NCBI GenBank assembly: GCA_028564675.1
Contig: JAOVVO010000059.1
Location: 62,001-126,000, forward strand
Direction of reading: 5' to 3'
DNA length: 64,000 nt
Origin: Onchocerca lupi
Taxonomy: Eukaryota; Nematoda; Chromadorea; Rhabditida; Onchocercidae
How positions within the stretch are numbered: position 1 is the first letter of the stretch; each line of letters starts with the position of its first letter. The position numbers and the translations under genes are program-made. Below are positions 12,401 through 25,881 of the stretch, one piece after another. The notes under the pieces were generated by a model. The model ran no database searches, was not told the DNA's origin, and worked only from the letters and a program-made list of their open reading frames with translations.

Positions 12401-15400
12401 AGCTCGCCCACTCATTTGGATATATTCACCTGATGTAATCCATCTGAAAACAGTGAATTTCAAAGAAATTTAATGTTAGAAAGAAAATTAAAAACTTCAC
12501 TCATGTCCACTCGACTTATCTAGATGAATTGATGGACTATATTTGCATAAATAATTTCGTAGGAATCATATACAGTACTTCAGATAAATGTTTACTTCAT
12601 TGAAAAACAAACATTCCATGACTAAGCATGTGCTCAATCTGACAGATACCATATTGTTAGTTGACAAATTTTTGCAAAATTAAAACACAGCAAATATGCA
12701 AGCAAATCAGAATAATTTCCAAAGCAAACCGATAATCTTTTCCATCGAATTTTCTTGCCGATGTGAACAAGACCGTCCGAGCAGGCATATTTAAACCCAT
12801 GGAAAAAGTTTCAGTGGCAAACAAAGTCTGAAAAATACTTCATTTTTTTACATCTTACTTGTAGTTTTATTTATGTTGCAAATTTCAATAAACTCAACAG
12901 AAGATAAATTTTAAATTGCCAAATTATTTACCTTAATCAAACCCTCTCCGAACAAAATCTCGATCACTTCCTTAACAATTGGTAATAAACCTGAATGATG
13001 CACTCCGATACCACGTAACAGTAATGGTAATACTCGTCCAATTTCGGGTAATTTGCTATCTTCTTCGGATAATAAACTGATTGCATTGACAAATATTTCC
13101 TTTACTTTTGCCTTTTCATCTTCTAAAAAGTTACGAAAATATTGCTGGTAAATAATAAAGTTGAAATTTCTTCGAAAGAATAGGAAAAAATAATCACCTG
13201 TATTGAAATCCAAATTCGTCATTTGTGTTGCATATGCTTCACACTCTTTTCGGCTGAATGAGAAAATGATGACTGGAATCATATCACGTTCTTTAAGCGT
13301 GCGTATTATATTCACCACATGAGATGTACCTAAAGCGATGAAAATATGAATTTATTTTCAAAATATACAATTCTTTAATAGATCTAACATGCTATGATAT
13401 TCAAAGATGTTGTTTTGTAAATTCATTTCATAAATGCAGTCTTTACCTGTCAAGATAAATGCAAACTTTACCTGTCCCACTCCTTTAACACTTATCTTTG
13501 TTTAAAAATAGTATCAAAGCAGTGGAAACAAATGAAAAAAAGATTATAATGTAAAAAGCAGAAAAAATAACTTCAAACTACTGATGGGTAAAAATTTTAG
13601 AATGGATGATATGAAAATCAACCATAAAATTACCTGCTGTACCTCCTTTCTTCCCTCTGGTAATTCCACCCTGTCCTGCATCTCCTACTTGGGACAGTAC
13701 ATTCATTGCTTCAGTAAATTTATCTTCTCGAAAATTTCCCTAGAATAATTCTTTTTTAACCTCAGAATTAAGAAAATCATTATATAAAAACAGAAACTGC
13801 GCAATGGCATTATTTCAAGAAAAAATATCGAGTCTCAAAGAAATGCAAATGATCAAAAACAATGTTTCTCTAAATTTACCTGCATATTTACAACTTCATA
13901 TAGGCCTGAACCACCAGCTGGATATATAAAATGTTGCAAAGGCACCGGACGATAATCAGTGTATATGACATGAACTGGTTGATCATGAAGATAAACTACC
14001 CAATCTGCAAAATCATTTCATAAAATGTAATAAAAAACAGCATAAACTGAGAATATTACGAAAACAATAAATCATTCATCATTTTCAGCACTGCATTTTA
14101 AACACATTAACCTGCAAACTGCCTTGCATTTGGGATCGTAGCAGAAAGAAAAACATAGTGTACAGTGTCAGATAGCAAAATAATTGTTTCTTCCCAAACA
14201 ACGCCACGTTCTATAAAACAAATACCGTAAATAGTTCTTAAAAAGGTGATTTGAATAAATTATTAAACAAATAGCTCTAATTTCTTTGTCCAGATTTCAA
14301 AACTGTTAATTCTTTCCAGCAAATCATTTTTGAAATATAATGTTTGATACGGAAGACAAAAACGCTCCATTCTAAGAATTTTATAAACATTTGAAAATTT
14401 GCGAAAATTACAAACCTTTATCGCGCATATAGTGAATTTCATCGAAAATAACCCAACCAACTTCCCTCATGATCTCCGAACCACGATATAACATTGATCG
14501 CAGAATTTCTGTCGTCATTACAATGCAAGAAGCATCCGGATTCAATGTATTATCACCAGTCATCAAGCCTACATCCTAAAATCATTAAAAAAATCAAGTT
14601 ATACGAAGTATTTTCATGTTAAGATATGAATAGTAAACAACAAAAAAAACTTACACCAAATTCTTCTTCCAATTCTCGATATTTCTGATTAGACAAAGCT
14701 TTGATGGGTGAAGTATATATAACGCGTTGCTTATCACGTAAAGACATAGCTATAGCATATCTAAATGTTAAGATTTAATGCACTTTATATGTTGCTTAAT
14801 GTTGTATCTAAAACCTAATGCAGTGCACTTCTTCTTAACGTCTAAATTTCCTTAACTTACTCAAATTAGTAAGCAATAAAAATTGCTATAGGATCTTCTA
14901 CAATATAAAGAGCTTGGAAGAAAAAATATTTTTGCTATGAATTGTTATTTTTTCGGAAATTCTAGTAGTATTGAGTTGCATTAATATAATTTCGGAAGAC
15001 TTACAATGCAACAACAGTTTTTCCGGCAGAAGTATGGGCTGATACAAGAACGGAATGGCTATTATCAATACAAGTGATTGCTTCTCTTTGAAAGGCATCT
15101 AATTGGAATTCATACATCTTGGCTGGTGCTGTTGTACGTGGCTTCAATGGCACATATTCCATATTTGGTGGCAACACGACCTGAAAAATAGTCATGAAGG
15201 AAAAAAATGACAAAAATGTACTTTGAAAGATTGTAAAATTACTTCATGTGAACAATTTCCTTCAGTCTCGACAATTTTGATATTATTTCGTGGATGGGAA
15301 GCTAAACCAGGAAGCTCCTCCGCATTAGTTTCAGTTTTCGGTCTTTTCGGCAATATTTCTAGAAAAAGAAGTCATAACTTATGTAAAAGAAATATTTTAA

Positions 15401-15970
15401 ACATGAAATGAGAGCTAATGAAATTTACTGAATTAATAAATGCAATCAAAGTAAAGACACCTGTGTCATCTGCCTCATCATCACCATCGCTAGATGTTAT
15501 CCTGATATCTTTATTTGCAGCGGCACCTGTCGATAACTGTCCCAATAATTGGTTGGCTCGTTCACGAGATTCTTTTTGTTTCCTTTTATTCATCTAATAT
15601 GACATTTTTTGAAAATCAAATCCAAGTCACACTGAGAGTGATAAAACGGATATACAGGAAACATTAATATACGTATTTTGAAATTAAACTTCAAAAAATA
15701 ACGAATACTTAAAATGATTTAAATAAAATAGTAAAATCATTTAATAGTATTAATACTTATATAATTTTAATCTAATACCACAGTTATCCATACAATTCGA
15801 AACTGCGATTAAGTTACACCAGAATTTAGGTAAGAAAATTTAACAGAACGAGTTACCTCTGCCTTTTGAACAGCCGCGTTGTCAATTGGTTCCTGTTTGA
15901 TGGTACTACCAGATGATAGTGAACCACTACCTTCTGCAAAAACATCGAAGAGTTCCATACCATCGCTCAT
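9440..15970 (-). CDS. mtr-4: MTR4-type DExH RNA helicase of the nuclear exosome (22 exons, 1050 aa)
   Basis: MTR4 unwinds and feeds RNA to the nuclear exosome (TRAMP/NEXT-type adaptors). Walker A AHTSAGKT is near residues 169-176, DEIH at 260-263 and motif VI QMSGRAGRRG at 528-537. An arch/KOW region (GRLIH, DFGWAALLDF) and the C-terminal DSH block ending in RDIVF-ASLYL follow; length matches the family (about 1040 aa). Exons: 15970-15857, 15593-15461, 15358-15243, 15180-15005, 14760-14655, 14575-14416, 14210-14112, 14004-13880, 13739-13634, 13329-13198, 13122-12932, 12827-12730, 12443-12313, 12224-12075, 11990-11818, 11679-11482, 11369-11259, 11170-11034, 10965-10776, 10542-10357, 9983-9821, 9597-9440; all phases close. 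The ATG at 15970 gives a family-like acidic N-terminus, and a CTATAG acceptor 21 bases upstream suits trans-splicing. MTR4 is favoured over SKI2 by the intact C-terminus and arch sequence. Confidence 0.97.
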
Positions 15971-17744
15971 ACTAGACGCCTCTTGTGTGACCTATAGAAA
16001 ATGAATAAACCGATAACGTTTCACGTCAATGATGATTTGTAAAAGTAATAATAAGCACATGAACATTTGGTCCCCTCCATTAACATTCCAGCCATTTATC
16101 CTTCAAATCATTGGGTAACTAGAAATCTTGGGTAGCTTCGTCGAATAACATCTTGACGAATCGAAATAAAAATCATGGTAACCATAATCAGATTAGATTG
16201 AAAATCATGAAAATTCTGATTGAATTAGAATAAAAACCATGGCAATTCTAATCGGAAATCAGCCATCAACAGTATTGTAACCGTTATTTTGAATCCGATT
16301 GTTGGAAGAAAGAGAAGTATATGTCTATATAGCATATATGAATCAAGATTTATTAGGCGTTTAGGTATTTATTAGGCGGCGAAATAGTGTAGAGAAGGCA
16401 GTGAGAAATGAAGAAAACAGTTTTCTTATATTCGTAAATCAAAATAGGTGATGTTTACTGCCAAAAAAAAGAAATCACATAGTAGTAATTAATTACATAA
16501 TGAATACAATAATCAGTAAGGTAGGTAAGAACACTACGAGGAAAATAATTTCACATTTCTGACGGAAATCTAGTTATGTTTGGATGTATATTATGAGAAA
16601 CAAGACAACGATTGACGGAATTTCTCTATATTTCGCTATGTTCAACGAAATTACATGTAAAGAGAAGAAACTATATGGCTATACGTAAAGAGAGGAATCC
16701 ATCAGCAATGTTATCACCTACCGTGTATCAATACCAAAGAACAATTCAAAAAAGTTAATAAACCCCAACAAGACCATAAAAAAAAAAGAAGTCAAAGTGA
16801 TGCAGACAGAGGTACGTTTTTGGACGATTTTGACAAGGGACCCGAATGAAATTGAGGTATCACTAGTATAATTTGATTTCTTAAACTGAAGTGTTTGCAC
16901 TATCATCGTTATCAGTGTGGGTATATGATAATGCTATGCTATCAGCATCAGACATTCGATTTTCGAGATGAATGAATATCATCGAAAATTATGGCTATTA
17001 TGCGACATTTAGATCAAATTTGGGTCAAGTTTGATTTTTTTAGATCAAATATGCACTCTCTTCGAAAGAATGCTTTGAATTAAATTTATTTATTTCCTCT
17101 AAGTGAATGACTTGTAATAATTAAGAAAAATTACTTACTAATATGAACATAAGTACTGATTAATATGATAATAGAAATAAAATATCAATAAAAAAAAGAA
17201 TGCGGTAAATCTTAGCTATTATCATTCTACAAAATAACGATAAATATGGTGGTAATCGAAATATCCTTATGAAAATTAGGAGAGGTTGATAATAAATTCT
17301 ATACATATATTTAAATAACTCAAAAAATTTCTATAAATACTTAATCCTCATTATTTCTATCATTATTATTATTTTTCTTGACCTCAAACTTTCTCGCTTT
17401 CATGATAAGTTTTCAAAAAAAAAAAAAAAATCTATTGCCTAAACTTTTTTCCATTCACGTTAGTGAATTGTCTTATCAAATTAGTGAATTGTCTGAATTG
17501 AATTTGTGAATCGTTAGTGAATTGTCTTATCAAATTTTAAATTGCATATTTTGTTTAATTATTTGAAAATTTTCAAATATTTTACTTCCGCAATTCACGT
17601 AATTTCAACTGAAAAACAATTTCATAAATTGATTCATTTGCTCGATTCATGCATTCTTCATCCATCGAAATACAATTAACTTCAAAATTTTTTAATTGAA
17701 ACATATGATGCATTTTAACAATTTCGTTGAATTCCATTTTCTAT
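15971..17744. other. Intergenic region between the kinase 3' end and mtr-4
   Basis: About 1.8 kb separates two genes on the same strand, too far for a typical nematode operon. It should contain the mtr-4 promoter and the kinase 3' UTR. A direct repeat of ttagtgaattgtcttatcaa lies at about 17460 and 17514. No supported exon seen. Confidence 0.6.
17460..17537. repeat. Direct repeat of a 22-bp motif
   Basis: The block ttagtgaattgtcttatcaa plus at occurs at about 17460-17481 and 17514-17535. Between them is a partial third copy (ttagtgaattgtc). Confidence 0.75.
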
Positions 17745-20700
17745 TTAAATTCCAATATCATTACATTCGAATTCTTTAGGATCTGTTGTGGGTGGAAAAT
17801 CGTACAATTTTTTTTTGTCCTTGATGGATTTTATATTTGACGTATCCTTTGTTGTTGAAATTGCTGTTGCTGTTGATGGAGTTGGAGTCGTAGTTTGAGA
17901 TGATGACTGAAAAAAAAAAAAAAAAAGAAAAAAAAAAGAAATCGGCGAAAAAAAATTGTTGAAAGTTGAAAAAGTCATTGAATTGTTGAATTTTTTTGCC
18001 TTTAATCTATACCTTATATTTGTGTAAATTGGAAAAATTTGAGATATATTTAATTCAAATTTTAAAATTTAAATTTTTACCTTCGAATCATAATTAATTT
18101 CCCAATCATATGGATCGGAAAATGAAATATTGAGTCGTTTCATGCAACTAATCAATAAATCATAAATTTTCTTATAATCCGGTCTTGATTCATAAGTTAA
18201 TGTTCGTATGTATTTCATTATCTGAATCCATTCCGGTGGACAATCCGCCATTAATATTTCATCCGTTATTTTATCCTTCATTATGCCTATTTCTTTTTCC
18301 TATAATTTTATCAAATAATTAATTTAGGATAAATTTTCAGGTGTTTATAGGAATTTTATGCTGAAATATTCCAAAAATTTCTGAATCTTAATTTTTCTCA
18401 CAGAACATTTCTGTGATATTTTTTATTTTATAATATAATTAATTTAGGTAAATTTTCAAGATATTTACATGAATTTATGCGAGAAATATTCAATGATTTT
18501 TGTTTCTTAATAAAAGTTATCGAATTTCTTAGTGTTTTATATTCGAATGATACACAAAAAAAAAGAAAAGAAAAGAAAAACAAAATTTCCGTAAAAAAAA
18601 AAACATACAGCAATACCACGCCATGGCAATCCGGCATGTAATTCAACAAGGACATAAATTAATGACCACAAATCATCCTTTCTTCCTTGCTCCAATCGAG
18701 CATGAACTGCCGGTGAACAATACCTAAATTTTAAAATCACTTCATTAAACAACAAATTATTGAAAAATTAAAATTAACGAAAGAAAAAAAAGTTCGGATA
18801 AAGAATGAAAGAAAATGATCATCAATCGGCTCATTCAAAGATCGATCAGCTATGCATTTGATTATCAAATGATCATCAATTGGCTCATTCAAAGATCGAT
18901 CAGCAACTATTGCATTTGCTGAAAAATTTCATTTTAAAAAATTTTTTTTATTATTTGAAATAAGAGCTTTGAAGGATATACCTTGTTGTACCTCTCATAA
19001 GAACATGTTCACGTTTCCGCCTAATTCGTACGTAACCTTCTTCCCAAATTGCATATTCTCGTGCCATACCGTAATCAATTAAATAAATTATGCGTGATTC
19101 ATGACCACGCCGTCCAATAACCATATTTCCTGTATAGAATAAAATGAAATATCAAATTGAAATATTTTAGAAAATTAAAAAAAAAAAAAAGACTTGACTA
19201 TATTATTTCACTCCGTCTTCAATGTATACAAATATTACTGTATCTTAAATCATCTTTATTATTTAACATATAAATATATGTATTAGTATATATAATAAGG
19301 ATGAAAAAACAAAAAAGCTGTAATTAATTAATTAATTACAATTAATTAATTGTTCAATGGTACTAACCTGGTTTGATATCTCGATGTACAAAACCGATTT
19401 CATGTAATTGTTTTATCGCATATAATGCATGAACTCCAATTCGATCCGTTGTTCCAGCAGTAAATGTATTTGCTTTACATTTCTTTTTCAATTGCATTAA
19501 ATTTGGTCCCAATAATGTCATTACAACATATGAATACTGTAATTAAAATTTTCATTAAAATCAAATAATAATTGGCATGTTGTCTAATTAATTTTAATTA
19601 AAATCAATTTGGAGCTAATATAAATTCGAATTATTTACTATATTATAATGAAAAGAAATATTATTAAAAGGAAAAAGGAGCAATCAATTAAAATTATCTG
19701 AATGTTCGATGTAGTTCGAAAATCCGGAAATCCTTCATGAAATCCCATGACAGGATTGATGAATGACTATCAATCTAGGAAAACCGAAATACTAATCGTT
19801 ACGTTACTGCATTTTCATTGACCTCCGCTAACGTGTAAGGTCATATCCTGACCTCGGAAATATATTAGTCGCACATTGATATTGGCAATCTTTCATATGA
19901 CAAGATGTCCAGAATTTGATGGAAAAAGTAATCAATACTATGCCACAATGTCAAAGGTCAAATGATTAAAAGAAGGAAAGTATTTAAGCTAAAAAATAGC
20001 TGATAAAAGAGACATATTCACGACGTGCAGCGTATACCACTCGAACTGTATTCTTTCGACATTGCAACTTTCGCATGACATCTACTTCCTTCTTCAATAC
20101 GCCATAATTGTCATCTGAACGTGCTTCAACCTGCAATTCCATGACCTTTGAACTATCTGCATGACTACATGGAAATATATTTTTGTCGAAAAAATAAATA
20201 TCTGAATACGTGTACTTTTTCAAGACAAACGTGAACAACACTGCTTCCGATACTTTTTACGTGAATGTTCAAAAAGAATGATATTAATTTAACTTGCATC
20301 ACGCATTACTTGTATCTTTTCATCAAATGTGGAAATGAAAATTTAAAACGAAAGGATAACAGTTAACGATACTGTAACTGGTGATACTTTCAGCCAATGA
20401 TACTGTAGCTAGTGATACTGTAATGATAATATCATGTAACGAAATAACTGTAGCGTTTTATAAGATGATATTTGTCAATAATTTCAAGTCTTTAACTTTT
20501 GATGAGATTATTTAAAGCGGAACTGCTAATGTTTAGTGAAAGTGAACTTTTCTGGCACTTAGTAAAAGACAAGCATATCTACAAACGATTACAGTAATAT
20601 AACCATGGCCAAAAGAATGGTATATATTATGGCCAAAAAGATGATATATGTTGTGGCCAAGAGGATAACGAAATCAGTGATATGAAATGTTAAAATGTTA

Positions 20701-20975
20701 ATACTTCTGGTTATCACAAGGTTATGATAGCACTTAGTATAAGATGATAAAGTTGATAAAATAGGCGATAAGATATCAAACTTAGATAAGATAGATCTTA
20801 TGCTACTAGGCCATGAAGAGACGAATAATTGGCCTACTTTGAGGGCAGCTTTTACTCGTGGATCGTTCAAATCGTGCACTTTGTATACGGTAGCACATGA
20901 ACCTTCACCAAGTTTCTCATCGACAACCCATTGTTTATTGATCACTTTGCCTTCAGATAGATCGATCAGATCCAT
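17745..20975 (-). CDS. Tau-tubulin-kinase-like (CK1 group) protein kinase, 7 exons, 355 aa
   Basis: Predicted Ser/Thr kinase. Glycine loop GEGSCATV is at residues 23-30, the ATP lysine K46 in AALK, catalytic HRDIKPGN at 136-143, and the metal-binding loop reads DYG (160-162) instead of DFG. GNMVIG after HRD is typical of the expanded worm TTBK-like branch of CK1. A Ser/Thr-rich tail of about 54 residues follows the kinase fold. Exons: 20975-20838, 20130-20014, 19536-19368, 19129-18982, 18723-18609, 18299-18081, 17906-17745. The ATG is the first in frame and gives the usual short lead into the P-loop. No splice acceptor is evident just upstream of this start, unlike most neighbours. It is divergent from enolase across about 580 bp. 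Substrate unknown; many worm members of this branch are germline or sperm enriched. Confidence 0.92.
18813..18918. repeat. Tandem duplication in a kinase intron (~55-bp unit)
   Basis: The block atgatcatcaat(c/t)ggctca followed by ttcaaagatcgatcagc and (ta)tgcatttg occurs twice (about 18813-18860 and 18868-18918) with few differences, inside the intron between kinase exons 4 and 5. Confidence 0.8.
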
Positions 20976-21556
20976 CCAATAAAGCTTACGTTTCGTTTAA
21001 GAGACCTATCAATTCAATTCCTAACAAATAACAAAGAGTACCATGCTAACATTTTTCTCATCTTTATATGCTTCTATGATCATTTTCTAGAAGCTTTTTA
21101 ATCAATCGATATGTAAATTTTCTAGATTTCAATAAATTCATCTGTTTATCTATAAAATGATTGTAAATGAGGATTCTTGATCTCAAATATCAGCTAATAT
21201 ACCTAATGTGCGGTTGTTCTATTGCTTTGCTCTTTTCTTATTGAATATTTCTTGGCCGGATTAAAAGGAATAAAATAGATAATTTCTTGTTGATCTTGTT
21301 AACGTTATAATTCTATGACTGGATATGGAATCTAATGTTGATCATAGAAGAGCAAAAAATCCGACTCAAATTTATCACCATTTTATCACTTATTTTTCAC
21401 TAACATAGATGAGTTCAAATCGAACTCATTGAATTATTTATGCTATGTTTAAGCCATCTCATCCAATTTTTTTATATTTGAAAATTTTATTTACTATGCT
21501 AATTGTATATTATGATTTTTTTTTTTTAGATACTTTATCATAACTGATAATTAATA
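20976..21556. promoter_or_regulatory. Divergent promoter region, kinase / enolase
   Basis: About 580 bp lies between two start codons pointing away from each other, so both promoters should lie here. No individual element can be named with confidence. The enolase side ends in a long T run and an acceptor, listed separately. Confidence 0.55.
21519..21530 (+). promoter_or_regulatory. Probable spliced-leader acceptor of enolase
   Basis: A run of T followed by AG (ttttttttttag) lies 26 bases upstream of the enolase ATG and has no convincing upstream exon. This is the arrangement expected for SL trans-splicing in nematodes. A cis-spliced 5' UTR exon further upstream is the alternative. Confidence 0.55.
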
Positions 21557-24500
21557 ATGCCAATTATCGCAATTCATGCGCGTTACATCTACGATTCACG
21601 AGGCAATCCGACTGTAGAAGTTGATCTTACTACTGAGAAAGGTCAACTCTTTTCTCGTACACATTAATTTATTATCTTGATTACTTTGTCAATTTAGATT
21701 ATCTGGTGATTCCTGTTAAAATTTTAGGTATGTTTCGAGCAGCAGTGCCAAGCGGTGCATCAACAGGTGTACATGAAGCACTTGAACTTCGTGATGGAGA
21801 TAAGGCTATTCATCATGGAAAAGGAGTTCTAAAGGCGGTAAAAAATATCAATGAACAAATCGCCCCAGCATTAATTGCTAAAGTAAATCGAATTCATTTT
21901 CCTCTCTTTTTTTTTTAATTAACTTATGTCGCAAATTATTTAAAAAATTGAATTTTGAACTAATGTTATTTTCGGCATAATTAAAATTAGTGAATTAAAG
22001 AAGATTGATCCAACTAAGCAAAAGGAAATCGACAAATTTCTTCTTGAACTTGATGGAACCGAGAATAAATGTAAGCATTTTTTATCGTTTTAGTGTGTAA
22101 GATTGTAATGATTTATAATGAAAGTAAAATTGTAAGCGGAAACAGAGAAATTGCTTTTTTTTTTGGTCAAAACTTATGGACGTATATATGTATGTGTATT
22201 TATATATTTTATCTGTAAGAAAGAAAGCAAAAAGAAAGAAAGCGAAAGCGTGTTTAAAATTCCACCAAGAAATGAAATCATTAGTGACCTAAAAGCAGAT
22301 CAAAATTATTAAACATTTATAATCAAGAAGTTATACTGAGCATTTTGCTAACATCAAAGCATCAAATTGAAATTGCAAATTATTGTTAATTATTTTTTGA
22401 CAAATTATTTCGAAAAATGACAATATATTTTTAAATTTGTCAAAAATTATTTTTAGCAAAATTTGGAGCCAATGCACTTTTGGGTGTTTCATTGGCAGTA
22501 TGCAAAGCTGGTGCTGCTCATAAATCTATACCATTGTATAAATATATTGCTGAATTAGCAGATATTAAAGAAGTGATTTTACCTGTACCTGCAATGAATG
22601 TTATCAATGGAGGTTCACATGCTGGCAATAAACTTGCCATGCAGGTTAGACTACCTTCTAACAGCGATTCAAGAGAGAAATGTCGAAGAAATCCTAATCT
22701 TAAAGATGTAATTATTGTAAACAAGAAGTGTTAAAGATCAAGTAGCGCGAAGATGGTTTCAAAGAAACCAACAAAACAGTCGGACAAACATATTTCAAAA
22801 GGGCCAACAAAACGATCGGATAAAAACATGTTTTGTTGGTCCCTTTGAAACTATCTTCGTGCTACTTAATCTTTAACACTTCTTGTTTACAGTAATTACA
22901 TTTTTCGGATTTTTCCGACAAAAGATTCAATGGGATGTTTTCCATTACCTGAATATATCTATGAAAATGTCAGGAATTCATGATTATGCCTATTGGAGCT
23001 TCTTCCTTCACTGAAGCAATGCGCATGGGTTCTGAAGTTTATCATTATTTGAAGGTATGTTCTTTCAAAATTCATTTCTATATATTATAAATAAATAAGT
23101 TTTTCTATGTGATAAAAATAATTTTTCTCTATGCTATGAATAACTTTTATTGATCATAACAATAAATAAAACAGGCAGAAATTAAAAAACGATATGGTTT
23201 GGATGCTACTGCAGTGGGTGATGAAGGTGGTTTCGCTCCAAATATTCAGGATAATAAGGAAGGTCTTGATTTGTTGAAATCAGCAATCAAGACTGCAGGA
23301 TATGAGGGAAAAGTTTCTATTGCGATGGATTGTGCAGCTTCAGAATATTACAAAGTATATATGCATCTTATTCATCAAAAATAGTTTAAAACTTCTCTAA
23401 TTATAATTTATTTCACTTATGAAAATGAAACAAACTTCAAGTTATGTCATTTCCATCTTTTTGTCGTTTTGTTTTATTCGATGTAGCTGGTTGAAAAAAG
23501 TTTAGTGCTTTGGGATTCATAATGAAAAATCAGAATTTAATATTTTCAATCATGCAATACAATTTTAATATCGCTAATGGAGTGAAATAAAAACGGAGAT
23601 TGTATTTCTAACAAGATTCATTGTAATGAAATTATAGGAATCAGCTAAAAAGTATGATCTGGATTTTAAAAATCCAAAATCGGACCAAAGTAAATGGAAA
23701 ACTGGTGATGAAATGTTAGAATTGTATAAATCATTTATTAAGGTTTGCTCTCTCATGTTTCTTTCAATTACATTTTTCTTATCTAGTCAATTTTGCTATA
23801 AACTATGACAGTATATAAGGGGATCTTTGTCCGAATAAATTTGAAATTTTAATTAATTAAGGATTATCCAGTTGTGTCAATCGAAGATTGGTTCGAACAA
23901 GATGACTGGGATAATTGGACAAAAGGACTGTCCGCCGTGAATATTCAAATTGTTGGTGATGACTTAACTGTGACCAATCCTAAACGAATCGACATGGCTG
24001 TAAGCAAGAAGGCTTGCAACTGCTTATTGTTAAAGGTTTTATTTTGTTTCAAGGATTTACTTAAACTTCATTTAAAACATGGTCCTCAATTTTATGTTTT
24101 TTTTTCGTAAAATTCAGGTAAATCAAATTGGAACCGTAACCGAATCTATTGAAGCGGCAAATCTGGCACGTAAGAATGGTTGGGGTGTGATGGTTTCTCA
24201 TCGATCAGGTGAAACTGAGGATACATTTATTGCCGATCTCGTTGTTGGCCTTGCCACTGGACAGGTTTGCATGCCTTTCTCTTTTTCATCTTTACATTTT
24301 ATTATCTTCCAAATAAGATGTTCGTAATTATTTAATTTGTAGTTATAAACTTAGAAATATTGTATTCTAGTTATAGCGCATCTGTATGTCGATCACAGAA
24401 TTAAGAGTCGCTCTGCTCGCATTTGAGCTATTCTTTGTCTTTTCGCTCGTTCGCTGATGCCTGTAGTTCTTCGGTTTGATTTACAATTAATCATCGCAAT

Positions 24501-24858
24501 GCTTCGCTCTGCGAGTACGACGATCTAAGTTTAATCTGCGAAGCATTATTTGGATGAACTAGAACAGATCAACTGCATCCCCGAACTGTCCTCGAAATTA
24601 TATGAGAATATCCAAGCAAATTGATCAACGGATTATTCTTTCCTTCCTCAAAAAGGCATATATAGCATACCTTCAAAATTTTCTCCTATATTTTATAAGC
24701 AAAAGTGGTGAAAATAAATATGAAAATTAAAGATAAAAACTGGAGCACCGTGTCGATCGGAGCGTCTTGCGAAGTATAATCAAATACTTCGCATTGAAGA
24801 AGAGCTTGGTACATCAGCCGTTTATGCGGGGAAAAAATTCCGAAATCCGCAAGCCTGA
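21557..24858 (+). CDS. enol-1: Enolase (2-phosphoglycerate dehydratase), 10 exons, 436 aa
   Basis: Converts 2-phosphoglycerate to phosphoenolpyruvate in glycolysis; a cytosolic dimer, often also found on the surface or in secretions of parasitic worms. Seen: N-terminal YDSRGNPTVEVDL, the GASTG loop, GDEGGFAPN with the catalytic Glu, metal ligands in MDCAASE, SIED and GDDLTVTN, and the signature LLLKVNQIGTVTES with the catalytic Lys, ending FRNPQA. Exons: 21557-21641, 21728-21882, 22001-22070, 22457-22644, 22974-23054, 23175-23354, 23638-23742, 23862-24035, 24118-24264, 24733-24858. Exon 3 is set at the AAAG acceptor before 22001 because an earlier TTAG would bring a stop; spacing to the EIDKF block then matches the family. 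Intron 4 carries a foldback element, and intron 9 is unusually GC-rich. Confidence 0.98.
22681..22920. mobile_element. Foldback (MITE-like) element in enolase intron 4
   Basis: The 240-bp segment begins TGTCG and ends CGACA. Its outer ~95 bp on each side are reverse complements with few mismatches; the core run tgtaaacaagaagtgttaaa is matched exactly. The centre holds two ~37-bp direct repeats (tttcaaa..ccaacaaaac..cgga). It has no coding capacity. A clear target-site duplication is not obvious; gattcaa occurs on both flanks but not abutting both ends. The structure is that of a non-autonomous DNA element or a self-complementary insertion. Confidence 0.7.
24498..24547. repeat. Inverted repeat in enolase intron 9
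   Basis: aatgcttcgc (24498-24507) and gcgaagcatt (24538-24547) are exact reverse complements with a 30-bp loop, inside an intron segment whose base composition is closer to coding than to the other introns. Confidence 0.75.
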
Positions 24859-25881
24859 AGCATAGTGGTGAAAAGATGTTTCGAACAATCCCATCATCGA
24901 TTAATTATATTATGAATCTTGGCATCCCTTATTTCCTCTCTCAAATAAACGTAATCCTAGCGTGTTTCTTAACCTCAACTTTCGAGTAAATTCTTTAAAT
25001 GATATTCTCTGTTTAATTTTCCGTATTTTATAATTCTCCACATAAGGTTCTACGTTTAGTTGTAAAATAGTTATAAATCTCGAATTCTCAATGGAAATAA
25101 AAAAGGCCTATTGCTTTCCTCACAACGATAATCGATTTTGTATATTTCTTCAAACTTTCTTAAATTTCTATAAAAAGCATCTAATTTCTTTCTGAATTTA
25201 AGAACCAATATATGATGAGACTTAAATGTCGAATACATATATTTTTATGAAAACTGCACCTCACATCATACAAGAAGTTTGCGAAATATAAATTCAATTT
25301 ATTTACATGTGAAAAACTACCATAGCTGAAAAAGAATTCATGTGCAGAATTAAAAACTTTAAAATACTTGTACAAATGATGAATGGAAAATAATAGTGAA
25401 ATAGTTATTTAAAGCTAAACTGACACAGCAAAATAATCATATTTCGAAATCCTCTCCCTTCGATTTCTCTATCAATAAATATCACGCTGATTCTTTTTTA
25501 TTTCAAATGCTTTAGCGTAAAAATGATATTTCAGCTCGAATCATTTCATGTGAAATAGTATTAAAATGATTATTTAAAGTTAAACTATCACCGTAAAACA
25601 ACCAAAATGTAATATAAAAAAAAAAAAAAAAAGAAAATCCTTGTCCTACGGCGATCTATTTGAATGCCTTCCCAGATGTTAGCTCTCGAAAAAGTAGGAA
25701 AATGTCACCGTCATATCATTGAAATATATGTTTCCTAAGTTATAACAAATTAAAAAAAACGAAGATTTCAATATACATTCAGAACATTGGAAAAAAAAAA
25801 GTGTAATATAAAAGAAGTGAAAAATCTTTGCTCTAAAATATAAGAAAGAACTTGAAACATCCAGCATTGAAATATGCCGAT
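24859..25881. other. Convergent 3' region between enolase and the CIP2A-like gene
   Basis: About 1 kb holding the enolase 3' UTR (poly(A) signal at 24944) and the 3' UTR of the minus-strand gene. No supported exon. An A run lies at about 25617-25633. Confidence 0.65.
24944..24949 (+). terminator. Polyadenylation signal of enolase
   Basis: A canonical AATAAA lies 86 bases after the enolase stop codon, the first such hexamer downstream on the plus strand. Confidence 0.65.
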
